Below are positions 1-8,523 of a stretch of 20,904 bases of DNA, in pieces. The notes under the pieces are model-generated. The model made no database searches. It was not told where the DNA came from and saw nothing but the letters and a program-made list of their open reading frames with translations. How positions within the stretch are numbered: the stretch's first letter is position 1; each line of letters opens with the position of its first letter. Source of the DNA: Oscillospiraceae bacterium. Lineage in GTDB: Bacteria; Bacillota; Clostridia; Oscillospirales; Acutalibacteraceae. A program made the translations under genes and the position numbers. Location: NCBI GenBank assembly GCA_902796295.1, contig CADBOL010000072.1, forward strand, positions 1 through 20,904, given 5' to 3'.

Positions 1-34
1 AAAACAGGGCTGTCACTGCGGCAGCCCTGTTTTT
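1..34. terminator. Perfect hairpin with T-run, probable bidirectional terminator
   Basis: A 12-base perfect inverted repeat (arms 1-12 and 22-33, core CAGGGCTG / CAGCCCTG) encloses a 9-base loop. The right arm ends in a run of five T on the plus strand, the form of a Rho-independent terminator. It most likely ends a plus-strand gene lying left of the window. The A-rich left arm would let it work on the minus strand too, but the sequence past base 1 is not visible. Confidence 0.75.
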
Positions 35-203
35 GTTGTGTTTGGTTTTCGATTAATGCACGGCCGGGCGACGGCAGTTAAGATGAAAACGGCTTATTTT
101 CGAGCGAAGACAGTACACCGGTACGGCGAGCGAGAAAAGAAGACGAAAACAGACAATATAAACAAAAACCTTATTAACCACTTTCAAACATATAAAAGAA
201 ACA

Positions 204-235
204 GGCTTGCAGGAGGTGTAAACAACCTGCAAGCC
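204..235 (-). terminator. Hairpin downstream of fucI, probable operon terminator
   Basis: Ten-base perfect arms at 204-213 and 226-235 (GGCTTGCAGG / CCTGCAAGCC) enclose a 12-base loop. Read on the minus strand, the hairpin is followed by TGTTTCTTTT, which is U-rich enough for an intrinsic terminator. It lies about 55 bases past the fucI stop, where the leftward gene train should end. The rest of 35-290 holds no convincing gene: the short reading frames there lack ribosome binding sites and recognisable protein features. Confidence 0.6.
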
Positions 236-290
236 TTAAAACTAAATCTTGTCTGTTTGTTTTTCGCTTAAATGCCTAGCCCGGGATGTT

Positions 291-2087
291 TTATCTGTAC
301 ATCGGGCCGTAATTCTCACATGCTCTGAAATCCGCGCCCTCGAGATCCTTAGTTCCGAATGCGCCCCAGCAGGCGGGTCTGAATATCTTTTCATCGGGAA
401 CATTGTGAAGGGCAACGGGGATTCTGAGCATTGAGGCGAGCGTCATGATGTCCGCGCCGATGTGGCCGTAGCTTATCGCGCCGTGGTTTGCGCCCCAGTT
501 ATTCATAAGGTCGTAAGCGGAAGCGAATGCGCCCTCGCCCGTAACTCTCGGGGTGAACCAGGTGCAGGGCCAGGTGTAGTCGGTTCTCTTCCAGAGTATG
601 TCGCTGACTTCATCGGGCAGTGCGACGGTCCAACCCTCGGCAATCTGAAGCACGGGGCCGAGACCTCTTACCCAGTTGATTCTTATCATTGTGGCGGGCA
701 TTTCCGCTCTGGTGAGGAAGCGGGCCGAATATCCGCCGCCGCGGAAGTAGCCGTTATCCGCCGCGCACCACTCGGTTACCTTCAGCATCTTGTCAACATC
801 AGCTTCGGTGACTTTATACCATTCTTTCATTACGCCGTTGCCGTTTTCATCCTTGACCTCGCCGCATGCGTCAAGGCAGCATGCGCCGGAATTGATAAGG
901 TGAATAAGACCGTTTGCGTCTTTCGCGTGGCCTTCTATATCATAGCCCGTAACTCTCTTGATGCTCTCTCCGCTCCAGTGTGTGCGCACATCCGCGAACA
1001 TCTGCGCCTTATTGGTAAGAAGGCTCATAAGCAGCATGCTTGCCGCGTTGAGAGTATCGTTTTCGGTTGCGAATACATAGGGAGCTCTGATGCCGTTCCA
1101 GTCAAAGGATGTGTTGAGAATCGCCTCAACAAAGTCGGCGTTGGGCCAGTGGTCAGTCCACTGTCTCTGACCCTGGAATCCGCCGGCTATCGCGTTATGG
1201 CCTACGGCCTCCTCGCCGAATTCGGCGGCAAGCTTGTCATTGCCGTTCATAAGGTCTTTGACTATGCAGGCCATCTTGACCGTGAATTCCCAGTCCTTTG
1301 CCTTCTGCTCGTCGCTCTTGCGCACGAAATCGGGGTTTTTATCAAAGCCCTCGGGGCAGTTTGCTTTGACCCAGGTAAGCGCCTTCTGATACTCTGCCTC
1401 ATCGTAGATGTTTTCATCCATTCTGCGCAGAATCTCAACCTCGTCAACGCTCTCGACTCTCATGCCGAGATATGCCTCAAAGAAGTCGGGAGTAATCTGT
1501 GAGCCGGCAATACCCATGCACATGGAGCCTATCTGAAGATAGGATTTGCCTCTCATTGTGGTCGCGGCAATACCCGCTCTTGCGAATCTGAGAAGCTTTT
1601 CTTCAACATCGGCGGGGATTTCCTTATCATCAGCCTCCTGAACCTCTCTGCCGTAGATCCCGAATGCGGGCAGGCCCTTCTGAGCGTGGCAGGCGAGCAC
1701 GCAGGCGAGATAAACGGCGCCGGGTCTCTCGGTGGCGTTGAAGCCCCAGATTCCTTTGATTGTGGTCGGATCCATATCCATTGTCTCCGAGCCGTAGCAC
1801 CAGCAGGGGGTGACGGAAAGAGTTACCGCTACGCCCTCTTTTTTGAACTGCGCCTCACAGGCCGCCGCCTCGGCGACTCTGCCGATTGAGGTATCCGAAA
1901 TAACTACTCTGACGGGTGTGCCGTCGGAATAGCAGAGGTTTTCTTCATAGAGTTTCTTGACGGACTGAGCCATCATCATGGTCTGATCTTCAAGACTTTC
2001 TCTGACCTTCAGAGGTCCGCGTCTGCCGTCGATGATACGGCGGATGCCTATTGCGGGATATTCACCGATAAGTCTGCTTTTTGACAT
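291..2087 (-). CDS. fucI: L-fucose isomerase
   Basis: Cytoplasmic Mn-dependent aldose-ketose isomerase that converts L-fucose to L-fuculose, the first committed step of fucose breakdown; the family also acts on D-arabinose. The 598 residues match the usual family length. The metal-site residues expected from E. coli FucI are visible: Glu342 in ATEND, Asp366 in FADVR and His542 in YGHIGAD. The signature [17 protein letters not shown] lies just before them. The ATG at 2087 has AGGAG 8 bases upstream (2096-2100). It is the last gene of the leftward train, 67 bases after the kinase and in the same operon as the mutarotase. I see no fuculose-1-phosphate aldolase, transporter or fucosidase in the window, so the rest of the pathway must be encoded elsewhere. 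The family call is firm. Confidence 0.97.
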   Translation of the reverse strand: MSKSRLIGEYPAIGIRRIIDGRRGPLKVRESLEDQTMMMAQSVKKLYEENLCYSDGTPVRVVISDTSIGRVAEAAACEAQFKKEGVAVTLSVTPCWCYGSETMDMDPTTIKGIWGFNATERPGAVYLACVLACHAQKGLPAFGIYGREVQEADDKEIPADVEEKLLRFARAGIAATTMRGKSYLQIGSMCMGIAGSQITPDFFEAYLGMRVESVDEVEILRRMDENIYDEAEYQKALTWVKANCPEGFDKNPDFVRKSDEQKAKDWEFTVKMACIVKDLMNGNDKLAAEFGEEAVGHNAIAGGFQGQRQWTDHWPNADFVEAILNTSFDWNGIRAPYVFATENDTLNAASMLLMSLLTNKAQMFADVRTHWSGESIKRVTGYDIEGHAKDANGLIHLINSGACCLDACGEVKDENGNGVMKEWYKVTEADVDKMLKVTEWCAADNGYFRGGGYSARFLTRAEMPATMIRINWVRGLGPVLQIAEGWTVALPDEVSDILWKRTDYTWPCTWFTPRVTGEGAFASAYDLMNNWGANHGAISYGHIGADIMTLASMLRIPVALHNVPDEKIFRPACWGAFGTKDLEGADFRACENYGPMYR

Positions 2088-2124
2088 TGTAAACGCTCCT
2101 TTATCAGAATAATTTTATACTTGC

Positions 2125-2163
2125 AATGAGCGGACCGCGCTCTGCGGCGCGCGTTCACTCATT
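2125..2163 (-). other. Imperfect hairpin between kinase gene and fucI
   Basis: AATGAG at 2125-2130 pairs with CTCATT at 2158-2163, and GC-rich inner arms extend this to an imperfect stem of about 16 bases. It overlaps the kinase stop codon (2155-2157). No T-run follows on the minus strand, so it is more likely an RNA processing or stability element between two operon genes than a terminator. Confidence 0.35.
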
Positions 2164-3624
2164 AATCTTTAAAAATCTGCCGTATGCCTCGCTCCACGCT
2201 TCTGTGTTTTCGGGAGTATAGACTTTTATGGCCTCGCTCTGCGCGATAACCTTTCTTGCTTCGGTCACATCTCTGATGCAGCCCTGAGAAATGAGCTGAA
2301 CGGCGATGTTGCCGAGCACGGTCGCCTCGGTAGGTCCGGCGAGCACGGGTACGCCGCAGGCGTTCGCTGTCATCTGGCAGAGCAGACCGTCTTTGACTCC
2401 TCCGCCTATAACGTGAATCTCGGAATAATCTCTGCCCGTGCAGGCTTTGATTTTTTCAAATGTCATGCGGTATTTCATAGCAAGGCTCTCATAGATACAG
2501 CGCACAACCGTGCCGGTATCCGACGGTTCTCTGCCGGTTTTTGCTTTGCAGTAGTCCCTGATTCTCTGAGGTATATTGCCCATCCTGCCGAATTCGCCGT
2601 AATCGGGGTCAATGAAATGAGCAAAAGGTTCCGCTTCAAGAGCGAGTTTTTCAAGGTCGGCGTAGGAGTATTCCCTGCCGTGTCTTAGCCAGTGACGGCG
2701 GCTCTCCTGTATGAGCCAGAGCCCGGTGATGTTTTTAAGGAACCCTGTTTTCCCCTCGCAGCCGCCCTCGTTTGTCACATTCATTTCAAGTGAGGTGGCG
2801 TTGACAACAGGCTCGTCGAGCTCCGTGCCGAAGAGCGACCATGTGCCGCTTGAGAGGAAAATGAAATCTTTTTTATCCGAGGGCACGGCGGTGATTGCGC
2901 TTTGAGTATCGTGACCGCATACGCTGATAACTTTCTTCGCGCCGTCAAGCCCGCATTCGCTCACTATATCCGGGCTGAGATCCCTTACCGTTTCTCCCGG
3001 CAGTGATATTTCTCCCATAAGTCGGAGAGGAATGCCGAGTTTGTCAAATATCTCGCCGCACCAGGTCTTTGTGTTTATATCCACAAGCTGTGAGGTTGTG
3101 GCGATTGAGTATTCTGTCGCCGGTTTGCCGGTAAGCATATATGCAAGCAGATCGGGCATAAAGAGGAGTTTATCCGCCCGCTCAAGCAGTTCAGGCCTTT
3201 GAAGCGCGAGAGAATAAAGCTGAAACACGGTGTTGAGCTCCATAAACTGTATGCCCGTGAGCTCATAAAAATGCTCTTTCGGGATTGTCTCAAACGCTTT
3301 GTCAACAAGCCCGGATGTGCGTTTGTCGCGGTAGTGAACCGGGTTTTCGAGCAGCCGGCCCTCTTTGTCGAGCAGTCCGAAATCAACGCCCCAGGTGTCA
3401 ATGCCGATGCTGTCAAATCCGCCCGCAGCACCCGCTTTTGTCAGGCTCTGCTTAATTTCGTGAAAGAGGCGGAGCACATCCCAGTAAACTGTACCGTTAA
3501 CGGTTACGGGATCATTTGAGAAGCGGTGCACCTCTTCGAGTGAAATCTTTTCTCCGTCAAAGGTGCCGATAATTGCCCTGCCGCTTGAAGCCCCGAAGTC
3601 TATCGCAAGGACTTTTTTATTCAT
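2155..3624 (-). CDS. FGGY-family sugar kinase, rhamnulokinase type, probable L-fuculokinase
   Basis: Cytoplasmic ATP-dependent ketose kinase of 489 residues. The N-terminal ATP-binding half begins with IDFGASSGR (residues 8-16). The sugar-site segment IDTWGVDFG (75-83) holds the likely catalytic Asp81. FLSSGTWSLFG, VCGHDTQSA and the C-terminal GGGVKDGLL belong to the RhaB-like branch of the FGGY family. By sequence alone it would be called rhamnulokinase. The neighbours fucU and fucI, with no rhamnose gene present, argue that the substrate is L-fuculose; RhaB-like kinases are known to serve fucose pathways in other gut bacteria. Its ATG overlaps the fucU stop (ATGA, 3621-3624), and an AAGGTG site lies just upstream, so the two are probably translationally coupled. 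Family certain, substrate inferred. Confidence 0.9.
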   Translation of the reverse strand: MNKKVLAIDFGASSGRAIIGTFDGEKISLEEVHRFSNDPVTVNGTVYWDVLRLFHEIKQSLTKAGAAGGFDSIGIDTWGVDFGLLDKEGRLLENPVHYRDKRTSGLVDKAFETIPKEHFYELTGIQFMELNTVFQLYSLALQRPELLERADKLLFMPDLLAYMLTGKPATEYSIATTSQLVDINTKTWCGEIFDKLGIPLRLMGEISLPGETVRDLSPDIVSECGLDGAKKVISVCGHDTQSAITAVPSDKKDFIFLSSGTWSLFGTELDEPVVNATSLEMNVTNEGGCEGKTGFLKNITGLWLIQESRRHWLRHGREYSYADLEKLALEAEPFAHFIDPDYGEFGRMGNIPQRIRDYCKAKTGREPSDTGTVVRCIYESLAMKYRMTFEKIKACTGRDYSEIHVIGGGVKDGLLCQMTANACGVPVLAGPTEATVLGNIAVQLISQGCIRDVTEARKVIAQSEAIKVYTPENTEAWSEAYGRFLKINE

Positions 3625-4043
3625 TTGACCACACCTTTTTTGAGTATGATATTGGCGTAAATCGCCGTCTCGCCGGTAGCGACAACGGCATATGCCTTCT
3701 TTGCTCTCTCATAAAAGGCAAATCTCTCAATCAGTTCAAACTTTTTATCACCTTCGTTGGCTTTAACTGTCTTTTCATAGTCTGTCCAGATGGGCGGTCT
3801 CTCTCCGTCACCGCCGTTATCCATAAGCCCGACGGGAGCATCAACATAAGTGTCAAGCGGCATAAGCTTAAGGATCGCGTCGAGAATCTCATTGACTCCG
3901 TGTCCGTCAAGGCGCACAAGCCGCTGAGCGATCGAAGCGGCCGGAAAATTGCCGTCTCCTATGACTATCTCGTCTCCGTGCCCCATTTCCATGAGGATTT
4001 TGAGAAGCTCGGGTGAAAGAATGGGTGAAATGTTTTTAAGCAT
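3621..4043 (-). CDS. fucU: L-fucose mutarotase, RbsD/FucU family
   Basis: Small cytoplasmic enzyme of 140 residues that interconverts the alpha and beta anomers of L-fucose, supplying the form used by the isomerase. MGHGDEIVIGDGNFPA (residues 20-35) is the family signature, with the catalytic-type His22 and nearby Asp. The C-terminal ERFAFYERAKKAYAVVATGE segment is also typical. The frame is open to 4130, but that longer start would overlap asnS. The ATG at 4043 has a consensus AGGAGG 10 bases upstream (4054-4059) and gives normal family length. It begins 25 bases after the asnS stop and overlaps the kinase gene by four bases. Confidence 0.95.
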   Translation of the reverse strand: MLKNISPILSPELLKILMEMGHGDEIVIGDGNFPAASIAQRLVRLDGHGVNEILDAILKLMPLDTYVDAPVGLMDNGGDGERPPIWTDYEKTVKANEGDKKFELIERFAFYERAKKAYAVVATGETAIYANIILKKGVVK

Positions 4044-4068
4044 ATCTGAAAAACCTCCTGTAAGGGTT

Positions 4069-5472
4069 TTAGAATTCCGCCGAACCGGTAGTTCTCGGGA
4101 AGGGGATTGCGTCGCGGATATTTGAAACACCTGTCAGATACATGACCAGTCTCTCAAAACCGAGACCGAATCCGCTGTGCTTGACTCCGCCGTATCTGCG
4201 AAGGTCGAGATACCAGCTGTAATCCTCCTCTTTAAGGCCGAGCTCCGCAATTCTGTCAAGAAGCACATCGAGGCGCTCCTCTCTCTGGCTGCCGCCGATT
4301 ATTTCGCCTATGCCCATAACTAGGCAGTCGCAGGCGGCGACGGTCTTGCCGTCATCATTAAGGCGCATATAGAATGCCTTGATTTCTTTGGGATAGTCCG
4401 TTACAAACACGGGTTTTTTGAATATCTGCTCCGTGAGGTAGCGCTCGTGCTCGGTCTGAAGATCTATTCCCCAGCTGACTTTATATTCAAACTCGTCATT
4501 ATGCTTTTCGAGGAGCGAGACTGCCTCTGTATATGAAACTCTGCCGAAATCGGAATTTGCAACTGCGCTCAGGCGCTCAAGCAGGCCTTTATCAACGAAT
4601 TTGTTGAGGAAATCCATCTCCTGCGGGCAGTTTTCGATGACATAGTTTATTACGAATTTAATCATCGCTTCCGCGATATCCATGTTTTCGGAGAGCTCCG
4701 CAAACGCAATCTCGGGCTCAATCATCCAGAATTCTGCGGCGTGGCGCTGAGTGTATGATTTTTCTGCTCTGAAAGTGGGGCCGAATGTGTAGATTTTGCC
4801 GAATGCCAGGGCCATTATTTCGCCCTGAAGCTGACCCGAAACCGTGAGATAGGCAGGCTTCTTGAAGAAATCCTGTGAGAAATCAACGCTGCCGTCTTCG
4901 GCCTTCGGAACATCGGCAAGATCAAAGTCGGTTACTCTGAAACGCTCGCCCGCTCCCTCTGCGTCCGAGCAGGAGATAAGGGGGGTGTGAGCATAGACAA
5001 AGCCCTGATCGATAAAGAATTTATGTATCGCGTAAGCCGCGACGGAGCGCACTCTGAACACGGCGTTGAAAAGATTTGTCCTCGGTCTGAGATGCGCAAT
5101 TTCACGCAGATATTCAACGGAATGTCTCTTTTTCTGAAGCGGATAGTCGGGAGTTGACGCCGCCTCGAGAGAAATCTCATCCGCGTTTATTTCAAACGGC
5201 TGATTTGCATCCGGCGTGAGCAGAAGCTTTCCGGTGATTTTAAGAGCGGCGCCGACATTCTGCCTTGCCACATCCTTATAGTTGGCGAGTTTGGTTTCTT
5301 CAAATACAACCTGGATTCCCTTGAATGAGCTGCCGTCATTGAGCTCTATGAAACCTATTGCTTTTGAATCTCTCAGAGTGCGGACCCACCCGTAAACGGT
5401 GACGGTTTTATCCGCGAAAAATCCGGGATTCTCATAAATCTTTTTGATTTCGGTTCTGTCTGCGTAAGGCAA
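4069..5472 (-). CDS. asnS: Asparaginyl-tRNA synthetase
   Basis: Class IIb aminoacyl-tRNA synthetase that charges tRNA-Asn with asparagine. An N-terminal OB-fold anticodon-binding domain (about 15-110, with [20 protein letters not shown]) is followed by the class II core. Motif 2 is visible as [10 protein letters not shown]...EFWMIEPE, and motif 3 as [15 protein letters not shown] near the C-terminus, followed by RDAIPFPRT. These are AsnRS rather than AspRS signatures. An ATG at 5481 gives 470 residues, but AGGAG (5482-5486) abuts it with no spacing. The in-frame TTG at 5472 lies 9 bases from that AGGAG and is preferred, giving 467 residues. There is no T-box leader, as expected for an internal operon gene. 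It sits between a ComEA-like gene and fucU, an unusual placing. Confidence 0.95.
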   Translation of the reverse strand: MPYADRTEIKKIYENPGFFADKTVTVYGWVRTLRDSKAIGFIELNDGSSFKGIQVVFEETKLANYKDVARQNVGAALKITGKLLLTPDANQPFEINADEISLEAASTPDYPLQKKRHSVEYLREIAHLRPRTNLFNAVFRVRSVAAYAIHKFFIDQGFVYAHTPLISCSDAEGAGERFRVTDFDLADVPKAEDGSVDFSQDFFKKPAYLTVSGQLQGEIMALAFGKIYTFGPTFRAEKSYTQRHAAEFWMIEPEIAFAELSENMDIAEAMIKFVINYVIENCPQEMDFLNKFVDKGLLERLSAVANSDFGRVSYTEAVSLLEKHNDEFEYKVSWGIDLQTEHERYLTEQIFKKPVFVTDYPKEIKAFYMRLNDDGKTVAACDCLVMGIGEIIGGSQREERLDVLLDRIAELGLKEEDYSWYLDLRRYGGVKHSGFGLGFERLVMYLTGVSNIRDAIPFPRTTGSAEF

Positions 5473-5484
5473 GTAAATCATCTC

Positions 5485-5949
5485 CTAATCTATCGTAATT
5501 CTGCCGAGATTTTTTTCTATTGTGTTATAGCTTATTCCGTCAACAAGCGCAAGCTCCTCAATGCTCCTGAAACTGCCGTTTTCCTCACGGTAATCTATTA
5601 TCGCCTGAGCTTTGACCTCGCCTATACCGGTCAGTGAGGTAAGCTCCTGAAGGGAAGCGGTGTTGATATTGATTTTGCGGGCGTTTCCGTTTACCGGTAC
5701 GGCGGATGTCTGCGCAGATGATGGCATCTCCGTTTCATCCGGAACGGGCATATTACGCTCTGCCGCGATTTTTTCGGGCAGACTGCGGACCGCGTCGTCC
5801 GTTTCTGCCGCCGGCGCGGAATGTGTGATCTTTACACTCTGCGGTTCAAGGTTTTCGGATGCCGAAATATCAATGGCCTTGAACGCCATGAGCAGCGCCG
5901 CCGTAATAAGCGCCGCGGCAAGGAGCAGAAGGGTTGATTTGTTTTTCAT
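5485..5949 (-). CDS. ComEA-like membrane-anchored helix-hairpin-helix protein
   Basis: Protein of 154 residues with an N-terminal signal anchor (about 6-24), a variable acidic and proline-containing outside linker (25-90), and a C-terminal ComEA-type helix-hairpin-helix domain (about 91-153). [20 protein letters not shown] and the [13 protein letters not shown] repeat are visible in that domain. ComEA proteins bind double-stranded DNA outside the membrane during natural transformation. The ATG at 5949 is chosen because the membrane segment follows at once; the frame extends to 6021 but would overlap the upstream gene. The stop of that gene lies one base before this ATG (TGATATG), and no clear ribosome site is seen, so coupling is likely. 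The partner channel gene comEC is not in the window. A general DNA-binding or envelope role is also possible. Confidence 0.85.
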   Translation of the reverse strand: MKNKSTLLLLAAALITAALLMAFKAIDISASENLEPQSVKITHSAPAAETDDAVRSLPEKIAAERNMPVPDETEMPSSAQTSAVPVNGNARKININTASLQELTSLTGIGEVKAQAIIDYREENGSFRSIEELALVDGISYNTIEKNLGRITID

Positions 5950-5950
5950 A

Positions 5951-6295
5951 TCAGAAGTTTCTGCCGTTCCAGCCCCAGTGCCCGGCCTCTTCATATTTGA
6001 CATATGTTTTTCCGGGTGCAATGCCGAGTTCCTCGCTTATAATCTCCGTAAGGGCGGCGGTCATTCTGTCATAAGCCTGATCGCTTGCGGAGCCGAAAAG
6101 ACTCACCTCGAGAAAAGCGCAGTCTTCACCGGCGTCTCCGCTCATTGACATGGGAACGTTGTCATTGAAGGTCAGCATAAGCCAGGTTTCGCTTTTGCCC
6201 GGGAATAGCGCTATTGCCTCTCCGAATTTTCTGATAAGATTATTCCTGGTGTTTTCGCTGATTTCTTTACTGACGGTTGTTTTGATGCAAGGCAT
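5951..6295 (-). CDS. MIF-like tautomerase superfamily protein
   Basis: A 114-residue homologue of macrophage migration inhibitory factor and D-dopachrome tautomerase. The start MPCIK leaves Pro2 as the N-terminal catalytic base after Met removal. A Lys in FPGKSE sits where MIF has its active-site Lys32. The C-terminal [17 protein letters not shown] matches the MIF ending (INYYD...VGWNNSTF). Length equals that of MIF (115). Members form trimers and can tautomerise phenylpyruvate-type substrates; the natural bacterial substrate is unknown. A good ribosome site (AGGAGAGGTG, 6301-6310) precedes the ATG. It lies 14 bases after the lipoprotein gene and one base before the ComEA-like gene. Confidence 0.88.
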   Translation of the reverse strand: MPCIKTTVSKEISENTRNNLIRKFGEAIALFPGKSETWLMLTFNDNVPMSMSGDAGEDCAFLEVSLFGSASDQAYDRMTAALTEIISEELGIAPGKTYVKYEEAGHWGWNGRNF

Positions 6296-6309
6296 AAAAT
6301 CACCTCTCC

Positions 6310-8523
6310 TTAATTAACTCTCAGGAAATCTCCCGATTCCACTACAATTCCCTTGACGGAAACGTCCTTATCGGTGTAGTTGACATATATCATTGCGCCG
6401 GTGTCGAATTCGGTGCAGTAGACGCCGTCGGAGACTTTATAATGGTCGGTCATCCTGGCCTTCATAATGTCGCTGAGCGCAAGGTTTGCCCTGATGTAGA
6501 ATTCAACAGCGCTGTTGATGGTGTTATCGTAATAATATATGTCGTTTTCGCCGACTCCGCTGATGGGAGTGTAATTCCATTTATAGTGCGGGCATGCTCC
6601 GTATTCTATACATCTGAGCATTTCCTCATTGATGTTTTCCGCCTCGTTTACCGGTGTGCCCGAATAGTCCGAGATTCCGTGAAGGATAAGCTGCAGGAAC
6701 GGAACGGGAGTGTATGCTCCGCTTTTTGCAATGTTTGTGCCGAGAGGCAGGTTGATTATCGAATCCGCGTTTTTGAGTTTATAGAAGTTTCCTCCGTCTA
6801 TCATAACCTTGTTGCTTGTAGAGAGCGGAGAAATGGTGTCTGCGATGATATCCGACGCCTGCTCGCGGAGAATTCCGCCCTGTGAAAAGTCGGAATAGAG
6901 CATTCCGTCCGAATTGCTCAGACATATGCCCGTGCGGTTGCCCGATGAATCGGAAAGAATTGAAATGACCGCATTCTTTATCTCCGAAACCTTGCGCAGG
7001 CAGCGCGGCTTCACGGATGAACCCATTGACTGAATAATGGAATCATGCACATTGAAAGAGAGCTTTTCGCCGTATATGTCGGCGGCGGCGTTTCTCTTTA
7101 AATCCTTTGAGGATGAAAGGAGATCCGTATCGACAAACAGCCCCATATTCTGGCTGCTGATATATTCATAGAGAGAGGCGAAGCCCCTTGAGCCGCCGAG
7201 CTTTGACAGATAGCGCGAGTTTCTGACATCGACAGCGTCAATGCCGCCTGTCTTTGCCGCGCGGTATCTGACATTGATATTGTTTATGCCCTTGTTTTTC
7301 ATTCGCACGAGCATATCCTGTGCCTCGTCAAAGTCGGTCAGCACGCTCATGTATTCAAGCGAGGCGACGCTCTTTTTGCCCATACCCGTGAGAGTTACGA
7401 AAAACGGGATATCGTCCGTCGCTTTTCCCTTCTGCGATGAGAGAACTCCGTTTCTGATAAGCTGCTCTCTCACGGCGGAAGCCATGCCGGAATATGATGC
7501 GTTGACTCCGGAGAGGAATCTGTAACACAGCCCGACTTCGCCGGCGGTCTGATTCTTCGAGATATATAATGTGTTATTTTTATAGCTTACGGGTGTTATC
7601 GTAAAAGACGGCCAGACTCTGTTGCAGGTGGTGACTCCGGTTGCCTTGTCGGCATTGATCACGCTGACCGCATCGCCCTTTTCAATCAGGGTAGCAAAGG
7701 CGGCGTTGCCTCTTTTTATGCCGAATGAAGGAATCGCGGCGGATCCGGAATATTCCGCGCCCGTTGCAGGGTCGTTTCCGTAAACCGCGAATGAGAGCGC
7801 TTCAAAGGATTCGTCAAAAACCGCGGTGTTGATGACCGCTCCGCAGCCGTCGGGAACAAAGAGGAAATTGTTTTTTTCGGAGTTGATATAAGCACCGAAA
7901 TAGTTGAGCAGATCAATGCTCTCAATGAAGGCATCGCTGTTGCCGGTAAGATTTTCCCATTTGCAGCCGACTCGCACGCTGCCGTCTGTGAGAGTGACGC
8001 TGACATCCGCGCGGAAACCTATGTCATCCGGTGAATAAGTCTTTTTTGAGGCAATTTCGGGAGAGGTAAACATGTCATAGCTGAGCACACAGCCGTTATC
8101 GGTTTTTTTCATCGCGGCAGTGCCGTAAGCAACGGAATTATCCTGACTGTTGAGGATGTAGGTATCAGTACCGCCGCTCACCTTCAGGGTGATGATGCTT
8201 GAATCGGAGGCATTGACCGATCCCATCTCGGTTTTGAGAGGCAGAGCGGTCCAGAGTGTCTCCGCGGAGCTATCGAATATTCCGAAAGAATTCGTTTTTT
8301 CATCAAGTCTGAGCTCAATGAATCCGGATGAAACGCCGGAATTCACGAACGACTCCCTGTTTTCAGGAAAATGGCAGGATCTGTCTTCGCCGGCCGAGGT
8401 GATGGTGTTGCGCGCCGCCACATTATTCTTTATGATAATGCCGGCGCTCTCCCTTCCGCAGGAAGAGAGGAGCAGGAGTATTATCAAAATGACGGCAGGC
8501 AGTGTGGTTTTAATCAGTTTCAT
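6310..8523 (-). CDS. Large lipoprotein, DUF5696-like
   Basis: Predicted surface lipoprotein of 737 residues. From the ATG at 8523 the N-terminus is a signal peptide (residues 1-21) ending in the lipobox LSSC, with Cys22 lipidated. The frame is open to 8574, but that start would place a non-signal stretch ahead of the signal peptide. The mature part opens with a segment of the type FIELRLDEKTNSFGIFDSSAETLW, common in Firmicutes proteins carrying DUF5696. The second half, with VPFLQLILHGISDYSGTPVN and IEYGACPHYKWNY, resembles the same family and has the look of a glycosidase-like barrel. No catalytic residues can be assigned. The gene overlaps the end of the histidine kinase gene by 14 bases, so its product may be a partner or output of that kinase. 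Family assignment is from memory of motifs and is moderate. Confidence 0.75.
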   Translation of the reverse strand: MKLIKTTLPAVILIILLLLSSCGRESAGIIIKNNVAARNTITSAGEDRSCHFPENRESFVNSGVSSGFIELRLDEKTNSFGIFDSSAETLWTALPLKTEMGSVNASDSSIITLKVSGGTDTYILNSQDNSVAYGTAAMKKTDNGCVLSYDMFTSPEIASKKTYSPDDIGFRADVSVTLTDGSVRVGCKWENLTGNSDAFIESIDLLNYFGAYINSEKNNFLFVPDGCGAVINTAVFDESFEALSFAVYGNDPATGAEYSGSAAIPSFGIKRGNAAFATLIEKGDAVSVINADKATGVTTCNRVWPSFTITPVSYKNNTLYISKNQTAGEVGLCYRFLSGVNASYSGMASAVREQLIRNGVLSSQKGKATDDIPFFVTLTGMGKKSVASLEYMSVLTDFDEAQDMLVRMKNKGINNINVRYRAAKTGGIDAVDVRNSRYLSKLGGSRGFASLYEYISSQNMGLFVDTDLLSSSKDLKRNAAADIYGEKLSFNVHDSIIQSMGSSVKPRCLRKVSEIKNAVISILSDSSGNRTGICLSNSDGMLYSDFSQGGILREQASDIIADTISPLSTSNKVMIDGGNFYKLKNADSIINLPLGTNIAKSGAYTPVPFLQLILHGISDYSGTPVNEAENINEEMLRCIEYGACPHYKWNYTPISGVGENDIYYYDNTINSAVEFYIRANLALSDIMKARMTDHYKVSDGVYCTEFDTGAMIYVNYTDKDVSVKGIVVESGDFLRVN

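Noticed and set aside
38..434. Two short plus-strand frames at the left end
   Set aside because: No ribosome binding site and no protein-like features; one crosses the probable terminator hairpin, the other the end of fucI.
462..1502. 346-codon plus-strand frame antisense to fucI
   Set aside because: It lies wholly inside fucI on the other strand, has no recognisable domain, and its composition follows from the codon bias of fucI.
4044..4130. Longer start for the fucose mutarotase
   Set aside because: It would overlap the asnS coding end by about 60 bases, while the inner ATG has a perfect AGGAGG and gives normal family length.
5482..5960. T-box riboswitch before asnS
   Set aside because: Only a few bases separate asnS from the coding region upstream; no leader RNA, T-box sequence or terminator is present.
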